The notes: generated by a model not told the origin, from the sequence alone. Shown: positions 11,512 to 21,987, counted from the first letter of the stretch. The stretch is 64,000 nucleotides of DNA from Sphaerulina vaccinii (GCA_022570795.1 JAKUDP010000006.1:2046001-2110000), one strand, 5' to 3'. Program-made: numbers and translations.

Positions 11512-11786
11512 GAGTGGGAGTGTGCAGGAGTGTAAGATTACGGATCGTTTTGCAGCTCTCGGACAAGTCATTTGAGAACGATTAAGGAGATGGGAAGTAA
11601 GTTAGCTTCGACAAGGTATGTCTACGAGAACGCAAGCTCACTGGGCTGCTGGACAGGGCGTCGACAGGGCGTCGAGAGAGCAGGCAGAGAGACACATCTC
11701 GGGGTTTAGATGTGAGCTTGTTTCTCTTCAATATTCTGCTCGTAGTAGGTAGCTTCTATTCCCTATCACCCGTGCTTTCGTCGACT

Positions 11787-12458
11787 TCACTTAACATAAG
11801 CCAAAACAAACCCATCAACTCTCTGCTCCATCGGTCTCTTATGCGTGGATACTGTCGGGATCAAACTCGCCATGACTCTCTTATCCTTAGCAACCGCATC
11901 CACCAAAGCCTTACCCTTAGTAGATCCATCCTGCTCAGCTTCCATCAACTGCCGAACAACATTATCAACATATATCGCCCCTCCCTGTCTAGTCAATTTA
12001 ATAGCCCCATCGAAATACTCAGCCTGCTCATCCCAATTCGCATCAATGAATACGAAATCGAACTTCCCTTTGCCCTCCAATGTAGGAAGAACATCCAGAG
12101 CGGCGCCTAGAATGACCTCAACGTTCTCGCATCCTGCGTTCTTGAGGTTCTCGCACGCGACGGCATGATGATGAGGATTGAATTCTATACTCGTGACTTT
12201 CACTCCAGGAACAGATTGCGCGAACCATATTGTAGAGTAACCTCCTAGAGTTCCGATTTCTAGGATCCTTGTGGCTTGGAGGAGTTTGCAGAGGATGGAG
12301 AGTTGGGAGCCTTGGGAGGCGTTTATAGCGATTTCGGGAAGACCTTCGGCGGTAGCATTGCTGGCTGCTGCAGACAAAGCTGGAGTGTCCTTTGAGATCT
12401 GGTCTTGGGCTGAGCCGGCGACTTTGATGACAGTCGGGAGTTCTGTTTCGAAAGGCAT
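11787..12458 (-). CDS. SAM-dependent O-methyltransferase, family 3 (CCoAOMT-like)
   Basis: A single exon of 223 residues, the usual length for the small cation-dependent O-methyltransferase family (catechol or caffeoyl-CoA type). SAM-binding motif I is ILEIGTLGGYSTIWFA (about 66-81), followed by an acidic strand end (TSIEFN). The metal-site block is FDFVFIDANWDEQ, and a C-terminal GGAIYVDNVV block is also typical. Such enzymes methylate catechol hydroxyls on small aromatic molecules, in the cytosol. The substrate is unknown. The start is the first ATG in frame and gives the family's normal N-terminal helix region. Confidence 0.9.
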   Translation of the reverse strand: MPFETELPTVIKVAGSAQDQISKDTPALSAAASNATAEGLPEIAINASQGSQLSILCKLLQATRILEIGTLGGYSTIWFAQSVPGVKVTSIEFNPHHHAVACENLKNAGCENVEVILGAALDVLPTLEGKGKFDFVFIDANWDEQAEYFDGAIKLTRQGGAIYVDNVVRQLMEAEQDGSTKGKALVDAVAKDKRVMASLIPTVSTHKRPMEQRVDGFVLAYVK

Positions 12459-12565
12459 AGTTGCTTGGATGTGTTTGTAAGTTGGGTGGTGATGTGGATG
12501 AGGTACTGGCTCTGAAGTGTGCAGCGTTATGGTTGGTAGTGTGGTTGATCAGATAAGATATATGT

Positions 12566-12574
12566 CTTATATAT
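12566..12574 (-). promoter_or_regulatory. TATA-like box of the O-methyltransferase gene
   Basis: On the minus strand this reads ATATATAAG, about 108 bp upstream of the start codon at 12458. Two GATA-type sequences lie just upstream. Assignment is by position and consensus only. Confidence 0.4.
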
Positions 12575-13227
12575 CTAGCGGGCATTGGGAGCCTGCAGTG
12601 AGTCAATATAGAGTTGTCAGGCATGTTGATGTATGTCCCGGCGGATAAGTTGGAGCTTGCCTGCAGCAGATGCCTTCGGAAACTCCTTCTCGGCCGAGGA
12701 CTGTTCCACTAAACAGGCAGCATGTACAACATCCCTCCAACAACAAAGGTATGACTGCTGCGAGCATGCAGCTGAAGGATGCGAATCGTCTCATACAAAT
12801 GCATCAATTGTGCATCCTTCATCATACGAGCGTGTGGTGAGCGGCGCTAGTCAGGCGCTAGTAGTCGCTGTAGTGGATAGCGAAACTCTTACAAGCTTGT
12901 GAGTGGCCAATAAGCAAAGATCGCCTACTGGATTGGGTCGTCTTTATAGGCGAACAATGCAGGTGCAACTATAACTGTGTTGGTGTTGAGACTATGCTCC
13001 GGACGAAGTGGTATGTCCTAAGTTGCCCCATGCATCATCTCGGCCGACGCAACAGTTCGAGACAGCACAGGTGGTCTGTGGAGCGACGTGCGATGTCAAG
13101 ATTGCAATTCTGGTCCTGAGGGTGATGGACAAGTTTCTGGCATCAGGACCAAGCTCGTACGAGGCGTCTCAATACCATCATGGTTCTCCTCTCTCCTTCG
13201 AGAGGCCGTATCGTGGCTGGAGTCCGC
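12575..13227. other. Intergenic region, no gene seen
   Basis: It lies between the O-methyltransferase promoter and the 3' end of the WD40 gene. Short frames on the plus strand have no recognisable features. Confidence 0.5.
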
Positions 13228-14601
13228 TCATGTGAATGTGATCTTCTTCGTGGTCAGATCTGCAACGATCTGTTCGAACGCCTCGCGCTTCCGTTTGCGA
13301 TCTGCTATTGAGCCTTCTCCACCTTCCTGATCTTCTCTCGCCTCTTCGTCAGCAGCCACGTCCTCAGAAGTCTGTGGTCTCCAACATCGGATCGTGCCAT
13401 CTCCATGAGCAGAATACATCTCGACATGGTGAGCACGCCAAGCGAGAGATGTGGTCCTGTTCTTGGGATTTCGCACACTGGCGTCAGACTGCTGAGCACC
13501 TGGCAGGCTTCTGATGCGTAGGCGACTCTGCATAGTACCATCGTGCATATCATATGCCAGGACTTCTTTCGGATTTGGATAGAATACTGTCTCCCTGCCC
13601 ACAGTCGAGATATGACTTGGTGCTATCAGTGGGAGTAATGTCGTTGTGGTGGCGTTCTTCAGTCCCGGGCCAAAGTTGGCGAGTGTGTTAGCACCTGTCT
13701 CCATGTTCCAGACTCTCACTCGCTCATCGTGGCCTGTAGTGACCAAGTGACGGCCATCATCAGTCCATGTAAGTCCATTCGCTGCACCATTGTGCGCTCG
13801 GCCTTTCTCACGTCTCCGTGCACCTGTTCCAAGCCCATCATAGCCTGCCACACCAATACTGTCTTCCATATCAAGGACACCAAGGCTGCTCGCAGACTTT
13901 CGAACATCCCATAGTCGGACTACTCCATCTGTGCCGCCACTTGCCAGAATGTTCTCATGCTTAGGATGCCAGGAAACTGTCAACACAGCACCAGAGTGGC
14001 CAGCTAGAGAGTGAGTAGCAGATCCCGATCGAAGATCAACAAGTCGCACAGCTGGATGTTGAGATGCGCAGGCCACAAGCAAATGAGTTGCGATATCAGA
14101 TGTAGCATGCGAATATACGATAGAGCCGAGGTCGAATGTGGCGGATGCCTCCAAAATCTCAGAGGAGAACAGCTTCAGAGTGTGGTCGTAGCCACTTGTA
14201 AGAAGTGCTAGAGAGTCGAACGGGTAGAAGGATATATGCGTGATCCCTAGACTTTGCGTGATGGAAGTCCTTGCTGATACAGTCAATGGTAGATGCGTAA
14301 TTGGTTGACCAGAAGATGTGTCTGCTGTTTCAAGATCCCATATCGCCAGAGAAGAGTCTGCACCGCCTGAGATAAGATACCGTCCTTCAAATCTGTCGAT
14401 AGCTATACTGTTAACGCCAGCAGCATGTGCCAGATCCACAGTTCTTGGGGCATCGTTTCGAGGTCTTTCAGCTGGATGCTGGAGTGCGAAGCTGATATGT
14501 GTCGCTGGTTGCAGCGCTGTCAGAAGCCGCTCATGCTGAGCGCGTACGAGAATTCCTGGCGCAATGGCTCCCAGCTGGCGGCTCAGCAGGAATGAGTTCA
14601 T
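13228..14601 (-). CDS. WD40 protein, CSA/ERCC8 (Rad28) homologue
   Basis: A single exon of 457 residues. CSA/ERCC8 is the substrate receptor of a Cul4-DDB1 ubiquitin ligase that acts in transcription-coupled nucleotide excision repair in the nucleus. The N-terminus NSFLLSRQLG and the block RFEGRYLISGGADSSLAIWDLE follow the CSA pattern closely. WD repeats are visible around 60-90, 118-146, 200-232, 272-300 and near the C-terminus (YSAHGDGTIRCW). A DDB1-binding WDxR box is present as WDVR at 231-234. The C-terminal tail is acidic then basic. The gene is divergent from the arrestin-like gene. The homology call is from motif order and length. Confidence 0.85.
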   Translation of the reverse strand: MNSFLLSRQLGAIAPGILVRAQHERLLTALQPATHISFALQHPAERPRNDAPRTVDLAHAAGVNSIAIDRFEGRYLISGGADSSLAIWDLETADTSSGQPITHLPLTVSARTSITQSLGITHISFYPFDSLALLTSGYDHTLKLFSSEILEASATFDLGSIVYSHATSDIATHLLVACASQHPAVRLVDLRSGSATHSLAGHSGAVLTVSWHPKHENILASGGTDGVVRLWDVRKSASSLGVLDMEDSIGVAGYDGLGTGARRREKGRAHNGAANGLTWTDDGRHLVTTGHDERVRVWNMETGANTLANFGPGLKNATTTTLLPLIAPSHISTVGRETVFYPNPKEVLAYDMHDGTMQSRLRIRSLPGAQQSDASVRNPKNRTTSLAWRAHHVEMYSAHGDGTIRCWRPQTSEDVAADEEAREDQEGGEGSIADRKRKREAFEQIVADLTTKKITFT

Positions 14602-15310
14602 CTGTCATGGTTGTGGTGTTGTCGAGAGAAGAACGCGAACTCGAAGGCAGTCGCGTTGAAGTGGAGACAGAACCCGGCTGAGGGGCTGACTCATCCAGCA
14701 TTGCCTCACTTTGCGACAGCGACGACTCTGAGTCTCTCACACTCTCATCGAGATCATCTTATTGGCATCAAACAGCGGCTGTTCGAGGGCCGCCTACTCA
14801 TTCAACACGGCATTGCTCATCCTAGGATACCTATTGTGGCCTTGATGAGCATTTGAAGACGAGAATGCAATTCGGCAGATGAAAATGTCACCAGAGGGCT
14901 TAGTTCTTGTTCACCGGCTCCTCGGCGTGTGATGAGATCTGTAGCCTCGCTGCGATCATTTTAACATATACCATTTCTTGCTGAAATGGAAGTGAGCACT
15001 CCGAAGAACGCCACAGCCTAATGTGGGCGAATAGTACTATGTCATCGACAGACTGCCCAAGCCCCGCTCGAAACGTACCACCCACGCTCCAGCACAGTCT
15101 AGAAAAAGTATCACGAGATTGCTGCTGCCCGGGCAGGACGTAGATGTATACTTAGTTCTCGCAGACTTGCCCGGACGAAGAGGCATGCTCCGGAATCGTT
15201 TCTCATTACTCTGCTGGCACCTATACGACATACTGAGCCAGTGTTGGCACGAGTATCCTCACTGAAACAAAGACAATACGATCTGGACGGAAGATTTCAA
15301 GATTATAGCC
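14602..15310. other. Divergent intergenic region
   Basis: Shared upstream region of the WD40 gene (minus) and the arrestin-like gene (plus). No convincing coding frame or repeat is seen. Confidence 0.5.
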
Positions 15311-16576
15311 ATGTCTAAGCTTGGCAAACTGCAAGCGAGCATTCAGCCAGATGAACTCTCGCAACCTCATTATGGCTCAGGCGATCCAGTCTCGGGCACT
15401 GTCAAGTTGGTGTATCTACCGTATTCAAGCGTATTCAAGAAGAATGTCGAGACAGCTGCACTCTTCGGTCCACTCCGACTTGATGTGATACTCAGTGGAC
15501 GTATCAGGATCCGCATTCGAAGGGAACGATCCCACGCACTACCGACAGTTCACGATGTGGCACTCTTCGCTCAGAAGTTCAGTGTCTACAGAGGCTCGTT
15601 TGAACCAGAAGTTGGCAAAGATTATACATACCCCTTCACAGCCAGATTCCCTCAATCGACAGAAGAGATATTGCCACCAACATTTGGCGTGCTATTCTCC
15701 GATGTGCCAGACATCGTGGACGTGGCTGTCCAGTATAGGCTGGGCGTTACAGCGGAGATGCCGGGTATCGCGATCGATACAGTATTGCCACCACTAGAAG
15801 CACAAGCCGGTGTCCACTATGAGCTCGCCAGACCCTCGATGGCTTTCATAGATACATGTCGAAGTACATTCAAGCTCCGAACAAAGATACAGAATCAGCA
15901 CCTACTTCCAGACGACAAGCAGCCAACAGGCTTCAAGGGCAAAGCCAAAGCAATATTCGCATCGAACGACCAGTTCCCGACATTCGTCTTGGACATATTC
16001 TGCACGGACCAGCGCCGCATATATCCTGGTCAGCAATTGAAGTTCGAGATCACACTGAGGCGAGATGATAGTGAGACCACGGCACCGGCTGTTCCGGCTA
16101 TCACACTTGACAGCTTTAAAGCAGAGCTCAAAGGCATTACACTTGTGGATGGAAGTCAGCGCTTGATTGGACCTCCCGTCAGCCATAGCAGGACCACCGT
16201 GCAAAGCATGGTGTGCGAGAGTCAATTCCCGATCAGCTTCTCAAAGGCAAATGACTACTCGACAATTCTTACCACGAACGGTTTGCGCAGGCACGCGAGT
16301 TCCTTCAACCATCCCAAGCTTTCTCGTACATACACATTGAAGATCACGATGCAATTCATCGTCGCTAAGAAGAGCATCAAACTGGTCCAGGATTGCCCAG
16401 TGGTAGTCGTGCCACCTCCGCTTGATCTGCATCAAGAAGTGACTGCTGGACCATCAGGGAGAGCAGCATATGATGAGGAAGAGGAAGTACTTCCTACATA
16501 TGAAGAGGCACCAGCTTACGAAGATATGAATAGCGTCCATGTAGTAGCATCTGGAAGTACTACCAGGGTGGCATGA
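15311..16576 (+). CDS. Arrestin-domain protein (alpha-arrestin-like)
   Basis: A single exon of 421 residues. The N-terminal half looks like an arrestin N domain (GDPVSGTVKLVYL, then FGPLRLDVILSGRIRI and a pattern YPFTARFPQS). The C half matches an arrestin C domain (LDIFCTDQRRIYPGQQLKFEITL). The tail is acidic and Tyr/Pro-rich, with LPTYEEAPAYED, which resembles the PY-type motifs through which fungal alpha-arrestins recruit Rsp5-class ubiquitin ligases. Such adaptors direct plasma-membrane transporters to endocytosis. The exact PPxY consensus is not present, so the ligase-binding role is inference. Confidence 0.8.
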   Translation: MSKLGKLQASIQPDELSQPHYGSGDPVSGTVKLVYLPYSSVFKKNVETAALFGPLRLDVILSGRIRIRIRRERSHALPTVHDVALFAQKFSVYRGSFEPEVGKDYTYPFTARFPQSTEEILPPTFGVLFSDVPDIVDVAVQYRLGVTAEMPGIAIDTVLPPLEAQAGVHYELARPSMAFIDTCRSTFKLRTKIQNQHLLPDDKQPTGFKGKAKAIFASNDQFPTFVLDIFCTDQRRIYPGQQLKFEITLRRDDSETTAPAVPAITLDSFKAELKGITLVDGSQRLIGPPVSHSRTTVQSMVCESQFPISFSKANDYSTILTTNGLRRHASSFNHPKLSRTYTLKITMQFIVAKKSIKLVQDCPVVVVPPPLDLHQEVTAGPSGRAAYDEEEEVLPTYEEAPAYEDMNSVHVVASGSTTRVA

Positions 16577-17061
16577 AAGAACTGCACAAATCGACATTCA
16601 GATTGTCTGTGCAGAGCATTCCGGGCCATTATCTATTATCTTTATCTCTTGCCTTTTGGCGATGAGCAAGGAGTAGAGGTGGTGCGCTAAGCAGACAAAG
16701 CACAACGAAGTCGTTGAGCACCCGCTGCCGCATCCGGCGACAGAAGAATCGACACGCGTGTCAAGAACATCTTCACACCACAATGACAACAGCGACAACA
16801 AAGAAACATGCCGGCATCGTGTAAAGATAACAGATAGCTATCAGCTGTTCTCTTCCGATTCGAACTTCGAACATCCTGATATTCGCTCTTGCACCTGGTA
16901 AGCAGTAGTAGGCCAAAGGCATCCCCCTATTTCCAATTTCTCACTGAGCTTGAGCCTGCTAAGGCGACAAGCTCAAAGACAGGCATGCTGAGGCACCATC
17001 ACACTTATCAGAGATACTTGCTTACCTTCCATCTACTATTTTTGCAGGCATCACAAACATC
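16577..17061. other. Intergenic region with a likely 5'-UTR splice acceptor
   Basis: A pyrimidine-rich TTTTTGCAG lies 17 bases upstream of the start codon at 17062, which suggests a 5'-UTR intron in the next gene. No coding frame is called here. Confidence 0.4.
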
Positions 17062-17568
17062 ATGTCTCGCACAGAAATTGAACGCGAGGCAAACGCCTTC
17101 TTCGCCGCGATCGGCGCCTACACGGATGGCTTCCATCCCTCCATGCACTACTCGTTCTCGCCACTGGGACGCTTCTTTGCGGTCGACTTCTCTGCCGGCG
17201 GGAAGGTTCGGACAAATCTGGCATATGAGAACCTCTTTGGCAGCTTCAGAAAGGAGCTCAACGCTTTGATGGCAGATGCTATCGCAGAGGGTGAGAACAA
17301 AGGAACTGTAGGCCTGTATACGGCCATCGACACCGAGAAATGCACATCTTGGCATAACATCCAGTATAACATCAAGCTGCCTTCTGGACACCAGCAGAAG
17401 ACTCAAGTACTCGAATGCATCTGGATCCTCACTCGCAACGACAATGGACCCAACTATGAAGTATTTCGCGCGGTTCTGTCCTTTGACACCATTGTCATCG
17501 AGAAAATGATCGAAGCAGGCGTGCTCAACGCGCCGAAGTCGCGCAAAGATCCTCGAAACACTTGGTGA
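17062..17568 (+). CDS. Unknown protein with an in-frame TGA and open extension
   Basis: The 168-residue frame looks protein-like (DGFHPSMHYSFSPLGRFFAVDF, LAYENLFGSFRKELNALMADAI) but matches no family I recognise. It has no signal peptide or membrane span. It ends at TGA (17566-17568). The same frame then stays open for a further 85 codons, to a TGA at 17823-17825, and that extension is rich in Asp, Glu and Ser (EEDGNNSSGEEDEEGSDDD). The possibilities are a nonsense mutation, stop readthrough (the TGA is followed by C), or a missed splice. The only GT..AG pair that removes the stop alone is 27 bp long, too short for a normal intron. The antisense strand is open for over 1 kb here but has poor composition. 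Confidence 0.55.
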   Translation: MSRTEIEREANAFFAAIGAYTDGFHPSMHYSFSPLGRFFAVDFSAGGKVRTNLAYENLFGSFRKELNALMADAIAEGENKGTVGLYTAIDTEKCTSWHNIQYNIKLPSGHQQKTQVLECIWILTRNDNGPNYEVFRAVLSFDTIVIEKMIEAGVLNAPKSRKDPRNTW

Positions 17569-17839
17569 CATGGTCTTGAACCGAATACCAGGGATGAGCA
17601 GGAGGAAGACGGCAACAACTCCTCGGGTGAAGAGGATGAGGAAGGCAGCGACGATGACATCGACAGCAACACCAGTTCCCAGAAAACCTCCGCGCAGGAA
17701 CCTACCTCGACAGTTCTGGCCACGCTGTCGCAACAAATGCAGAGCATGGACAGTACCTTGAGTGGTCTGTTCCAGCTCGCTCTTGATGGGAACAATCCAC
17801 ACGCTTCGCCGGTTGTCTCCTGCTGACCCTTTTTTGTAG

Positions 17840-18169
17840 TATATGCGCCACCAAGGCCTGGACACCACACACGCCGAAGCTGTGGTCTTTGGCGAGCTGG
17901 AGCCGCTGTCGGCTGTCAGCGAGAGTAAAGAGACTCCGCCGCTGTCAGCTGTCCGCGACAACAAAGAGACTCCGGAGCCGGCGTCAGCTGTCAGCGAGAA
18001 GATGGAGAATGACACTTGGTACGCGGATGTGAGACGAGAGGAAGCAGAAGACAAGGTCGAGGAGGCCAGCGAGCCACCCTCGGCTGTCAGCAATCACACA
18101 GATGAACCGGACTGGTCCGAGAAGCTGGATCGAGGGGGTGTACCAGTGAGGGGTGTTAGAGATCTCTGA
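17840..18169 (+). CDS. Possible downstream exon or small gene with SAVS-type repeats
   Basis: An intron-like 3' end (CTGAC branch site, then CCTTTTTTGTAG) finishes at 17839, and a 110-codon frame opens directly after it with an ATG at 17843. It is polar and acidic and contains four imperfect copies of a short unit of the form SAV[SR]-[ED]-x-KETP (PLSAVSESKETP, PLSAVRDNKETP, PASAVSEKMEN, PPSAVSNHTD). The frame does not match, in phase, any good donor in the gene just upstream. It may therefore be the last exon of that gene with a donor I cannot place, or an independent small gene. No function is assigned. Confidence 0.35.
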   Translation, partial: YMRHQGLDTTHAEAVVFGELEPLSAVSESKETPPLSAVRDNKETPEPASAVSEKMENDTWYADVRREEAEDKVEEASEPPSAVSNHTDEPDWSEKLDRGGVPVRGVRDL

Positions 18170-18500
18170 ACGCCTCGCAGTCTCTCAAGAATGAGTGACA
18201 TCTAAGCAACCAACCGTCGCGTCGGTACCGTGCGTGCCTTGCTCTTGGAAATGGAGACATGGTTCCTGCTGATCACCGAGTCGTTCGCATGAAAGATTGT
18301 AGTCCTTGCATTACTGCAAGTTTATTTTGGTATATATCGTAGTCTCATAAGCTGGATCAGAATCACCCAGCACGCTCATCAAGAAAGAAGCAGTACATAA
18401 TGCAAACAATACCATGCGCCAGCAGATGTCAAACGCCACGCTTTCAAGCCTCTATCAGTGTACTTGTCGTTGTCGTCACAGCTCTAGTCGTAAGTCATGC
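18170..18500. other. Convergent intergenic region
   Basis: The 3' flanks of the unknown gene and of the ferritin-like gene meet here. Nothing else is seen. Confidence 0.5.
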
Positions 18501-19733
18501 TCAGTTGATCTCAATGAGGCCAGGTCCGAAAAGAGTAGCCTTGGCCACAGCATCCACATCGACAAAGTCTTTGCCAATGGTAACGGCAGCGATAGTAAGA
18601 CCGTTCATCTCGTTATCAGCACCAGGAAAGTTGGCAGTGAAGTTGATAGCTCCATCATCTCCGATGCTCTGGTTCTCAATAGGGACAGAGACAGGAACGT
18701 TCTGCTGGTTGACGTAAGTCAAGAAGTTCTGTTGAGCAGCAAAGGTGTTGGTCTTTGGGCCTGACACACTGGACTGCGAGGTCTTAATCGTGAACTTGGC
18801 TTGCTGATTGGTTGGTGTGCTTGGTGGGTTGACGACGGTGAGGATATCGAAGACCTTGAGACCACGTCCCTTCAATAGATCAAGAGATGGGCAAGTACCT
18901 GGCACAACGAACATCTGGTTGATAGCGGAGAAAGCAAAATCACGAGCAGAAGCGGTCAAGAAAGGCAGAGCAGAAGGGTTCTTGCCTAGGAGATCGCGGT
19001 AGAAACCGTTCTGCTCGCCTTCTTGTCCGATGACTGAGCCGACACCACGAATGAGGCCGTTATCGCTGTTGTTGGCGAAGATGGTTTGGATGTCGGGAAG
19101 TGTGCCGAGGACGACGTCGGTGAAGGTTGAGGCGAGCATGATGGAGTCCTTGAAGGTGGCTACTGGGAAGTCGTATTGGCATGGTTGGATCATTTGGCCG
19201 GTGTTCTTCTGAAAGGCGCCGTTGGCATTCAGCTCGTGGAGCTCTTCTTGTGCGATGACGATCTTGAGGATGCGGAGGATCTTGTCTTTGCTCTGGCCGA
19301 GGAGATCGCCTTCGCGGAAACCTGGTGCGCCAGTCGTGACGTTGTTGAACAATTCGGTGAAGAAAGCGACCTCGAACAGCTCGTTGAAGGCGATGAAGCC
19401 AAGCGATGTGACTGAGTCTGGTTTCGGTGCGGCTGCTGGTGGTGCATTTGGAGCTGGCTTTGGGAGCGTACCAAGAGCGTCTTGCTGGATCTGGTTGAGC
19501 TGGTCTGATGGGACTTGAATGTTTGGGAAGCCGTTGTTGAGTGGGAACTTGAAGACGGTGGTGCTTGCTCCAGGTGGCGCGGTGCTGCTGGATTGGCTCC
19601 AGCTCTGAGTGCTGCTGCTGCTCCAGCTACCGTGGTCGCCGTGACTCTCACTCTGTTGTGGCTGCCATGGCAAAGCGCTGCCCACAGTAGCGAGGCCGAG
19701 GACGGCCGCGGTGGCAATGGTGTTGGTAAACAT
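18501..19733 (-). CDS. Secreted ferritin-like protein, late-sexual-development (LsdA) type
   Basis: The reading frame opens at 19853, but the internal ATG at 19733 gives a clean signal peptide (MFTNTIATAAVLGLATVGSA), so that start is chosen, for 410 residues. After a Ser-rich, His-containing linker comes a helical ferritin-like domain: FIAFNELFEVAFFTELFNNVT, then IAQEELHELNANGAFQ, then the block with CQYDFPVATFKDSIMLAST. This is the layout of the fungal Ferritin_2 family that includes LsdA of Aspergillus, linked to sexual development. The Glu and His residues expected for a di-metal site are present in the first two helices (NELFE, EELHE). The biochemical role is not established. It is probably secreted or wall-associated. 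Confidence 0.85.
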   Translation of the reverse strand: MFTNTIATAAVLGLATVGSALPWQPQQSESHGDHGSWSSSSTQSWSQSSSTAPPGASTTVFKFPLNNGFPNIQVPSDQLNQIQQDALGTLPKPAPNAPPAAAPKPDSVTSLGFIAFNELFEVAFFTELFNNVTTGAPGFREGDLLGQSKDKILRILKIVIAQEELHELNANGAFQKNTGQMIQPCQYDFPVATFKDSIMLASTFTDVVLGTLPDIQTIFANNSDNGLIRGVGSVIGQEGEQNGFYRDLLGKNPSALPFLTASARDFAFSAINQMFVVPGTCPSLDLLKGRGLKVFDILTVVNPPSTPTNQQAKFTIKTSQSSVSGPKTNTFAAQQNFLTYVNQQNVPVSVPIENQSIGDDGAINFTANFPGADNEMNGLTIAAVTIGKDFVDVDAVAKATLFGPGLIEIN

Positions 19734-21051
19734 TATGATGATGCTTCTGATCAAATGATTTACAAGATACAAAGGAAATACAAAGGGAATGAGAAAAAAG
19801 TGTTGTATGGTTGTCTTGGTGTTGCTTGGTAGTGTGCTTGATGAGGTTTGCAAAAGTGGGCGTCGCGGAGTAGTTATATGGGCTTGTAGATCTCTGGTGA
19901 GTGCTTGTAAGGTGTGGCTGCAGCATGCTGACCATCCTTCATTTTGCTCACTGTGTTGGTAGGCCTGAAGCTTAGCTGTTTGTGCTTGGTAGTGCTTGAT
20001 TCCATATGGCGAATGTTTGCGGGGCTGAGTTTCTGGCCGTCTGACATGCGGTGGAATACCCGACCAGCACCATTTATGTTAGTGTGCGTACTCTTATACA
20101 TGCTGTACCTATTCTCAGGCTTGCCTTGCTCGCTCCAACTGTGGCTCAAGGTAAGATTCTGGAGCTATGTGCTGCTCATTTTAGCCGTCGGTCTATGACA
20201 TGGTCATGTTGGTCGCTGCGGCTGGATGCAGTACAGCATGACGGTCGGATATGTCGACTGGAGCATCAGAGTGTACAAGACTGACCATCAGCAAGTACAC
20301 AACGAAGTCATAGGCTTTGGTCATATTCCTGCTGGCCGCTTCATGCCTGACAACTGATCGGTCGATGGCCGGCTCTGCCAACGCGACGCCTATAGTTACT
20401 CGTAGATGCTCAGTCCGCGTGGTTTGGATGTGTTCGAAGCTTACTGCTTCCTCGTAAGACAGCTCCGAGATTTGACGTCAAAGTCTGCTACACTCAAGAC
20501 GCATCCAATTCGCCGAAACCAGACCTGAAAGCGCGATCTTGAGCCTCGGGTCAAACTCTCATGGGATCATAGACGGAATCCTCGTCGACAAATCATCCAT
20601 GGCTTGTTGCTGATCCCGGTGGACACATTTGTAGGCTTGCGATCATCTCTTGTTGTTGTCGTCGTGATAGGCAAATCGCCGCGAGACAACTGTTGGGTCC
20701 ATCTCAACTCCTGCTCGCGTCCAAAGCATGTTCGAGCTCGAAAGTGACGCCGTGAGCGTACTGCAAGCAGTCTACTCTACAGTGTCTGGCAAGCTGTCCT
20801 CTGCCTCAAAACTCGAGGAGATGTATTTGCGAACCAGGCGTGAGCTGGACTACAGTTTTCTTCACATGCTGCAAGCACGTGCCAATTCGGGCCTTGCCGC
20901 GATCTCCGCATCCACTAGCCTCGAACGCCGTCACCACGTTCTCAGTCTGCGCCTTCTCTGGTCTTCCATCACCAGATCCTCACCTTCCTACGACCTCTAC
21001 CACTTCAATCTCGCCACGAACACTCACACTCCTCCAGAGACACCACCCACG
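19734..21051. other. Divergent intergenic region with TATA-like box
   Basis: It holds the promoters of the LsdA-type gene and the BAX-inhibitor gene. An ATATAA sequence on the minus strand at 19874-19879 lies 140 bp upstream of the LsdA-type start. The frame that runs into the next gene is open from 20728, but its predicted N-terminal extension of 108 residues is not typical of the family and is treated as 5' UTR. Confidence 0.45.
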
Positions 21052-21987
21052 ATGGCAGCAAATACGAAATACACCCCCGCGCCTCAACGCGACAGCTTCG
21101 AGGACCAAGTCCCGCAACAGGCGCCACCTTCATACCAGGCAAACGAGCCCTTGTTGGGTGAGGCGAGAAGCGAGGACGACAATGTGCCCGATGACTTCAA
21201 GGTAGGATTACAAACCAGACGCAGTTATACATACGGGGCATGCTGACAGGACACCAACAGTTCGGCGGCTCAGTCGCAGAAGCCACTCTTCCAATCCGCA
21301 TGCAGTTCATCCGCAAAGTCTACGCTATTCTCACAGTTCAACTACTTCTTACGACAGCTCTGAGTGCCGTGTCATTCTTCTCACAACCATACAAGAACTG
21401 GATCCAGTCGAATCAATGGGCGATGTGGGTTTCGCTCTTTGGAGCGATCGGGTTTATGCTTCTTACTTTCTGGAAGAGGAAGAGTTATCCGATGAATTTG
21501 GCGTTCTTGGGAGTGTTTACTGCTATGGAGGTAAGTCAAGCAGCTGGTTTGGAGTGGCGGGATGTATATGCTAACACGCTTCACTCATTAGGCCTACAGC
21601 ATCTCCGTGATAACCTCTTTCTACGAATCCCGAATCGTCCTCCAAGCTCTCATCTTTACGCTCGGCATTTTCATCTTCCTCTCCCTGTTCGCCTGCCAAA
21701 CTAAATACGACTTCACGAGCTGGATGCCTTACCTCTTTGGAGCACTATGGGTGCTGATCCTGTTTGGCTTCATGTCGGCCTTCTTCCCAAGAAGCAGTGG
21801 AGTTGAGCTTGGATATGGTATTGTGGCGGCGTTGATATTCTCGGGATACATCCTGGTGGACACGCAGCTGATCATCAGACATTACCATGTGGAGGAAGAG
21901 ATTGCTGCGGCAATCAGCTTGTACCTGGACATCTTGAACTTGTTCTTGGCTATTCTGAGGATCTTGAACAGCCAGAATAACAACTAG
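21052..21987 (+). CDS. BAX inhibitor-1/Lifeguard (TMBIM) family membrane protein
   Basis: Three exons, 21052-21201, 21261-21530 and 21592-21987, are joined by 59- and 61-bp introns (donors GTAGGA and GTAAGT, acceptors AACAG and TTAG). Joins read DDFK-FGGSVAEATLPIR and FTAME-AYSISVITSFYESR, both as in the family. The 271-residue product has a Pro/Gln-rich cytosolic N-terminus and about seven membrane segments, and ends with the conserved YHVEEEIAAAISLYLDILNLFLAILRIL-type block just before the C-terminus. Members (yeast Bxi1) sit in ER, vacuole or mitochondrial membranes and affect calcium leak, the unfolded protein response and cell death. The start at 21052 gives the usual family length. Confidence 0.93.

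Noticed and set aside
17565..17591. 27-bp intron removing the in-frame TGA
   Set aside because: Although it has GT..AG ends and length divisible by three, it is shorter than any plausible fungal intron and lacks a branch site.
17008..18093. Antisense open frame of 361 codons opposite the unknown gene
   Set aside because: Composition is not protein-like (long Ser/Leu and Val/Phe runs) and it mirrors a better plus-strand frame; taken as a shadow, though its length is unusual.
19734..19853. Upstream start of the LsdA-type protein
   Set aside because: The internal ATG at 19733 begins directly with a signal peptide, which the longer form would bury.
20728..21051. Upstream in-frame extension of the BAX-inhibitor protein
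   Set aside because: It would add 108 residues absent from the family; the ATG at 21052 gives the normal length.
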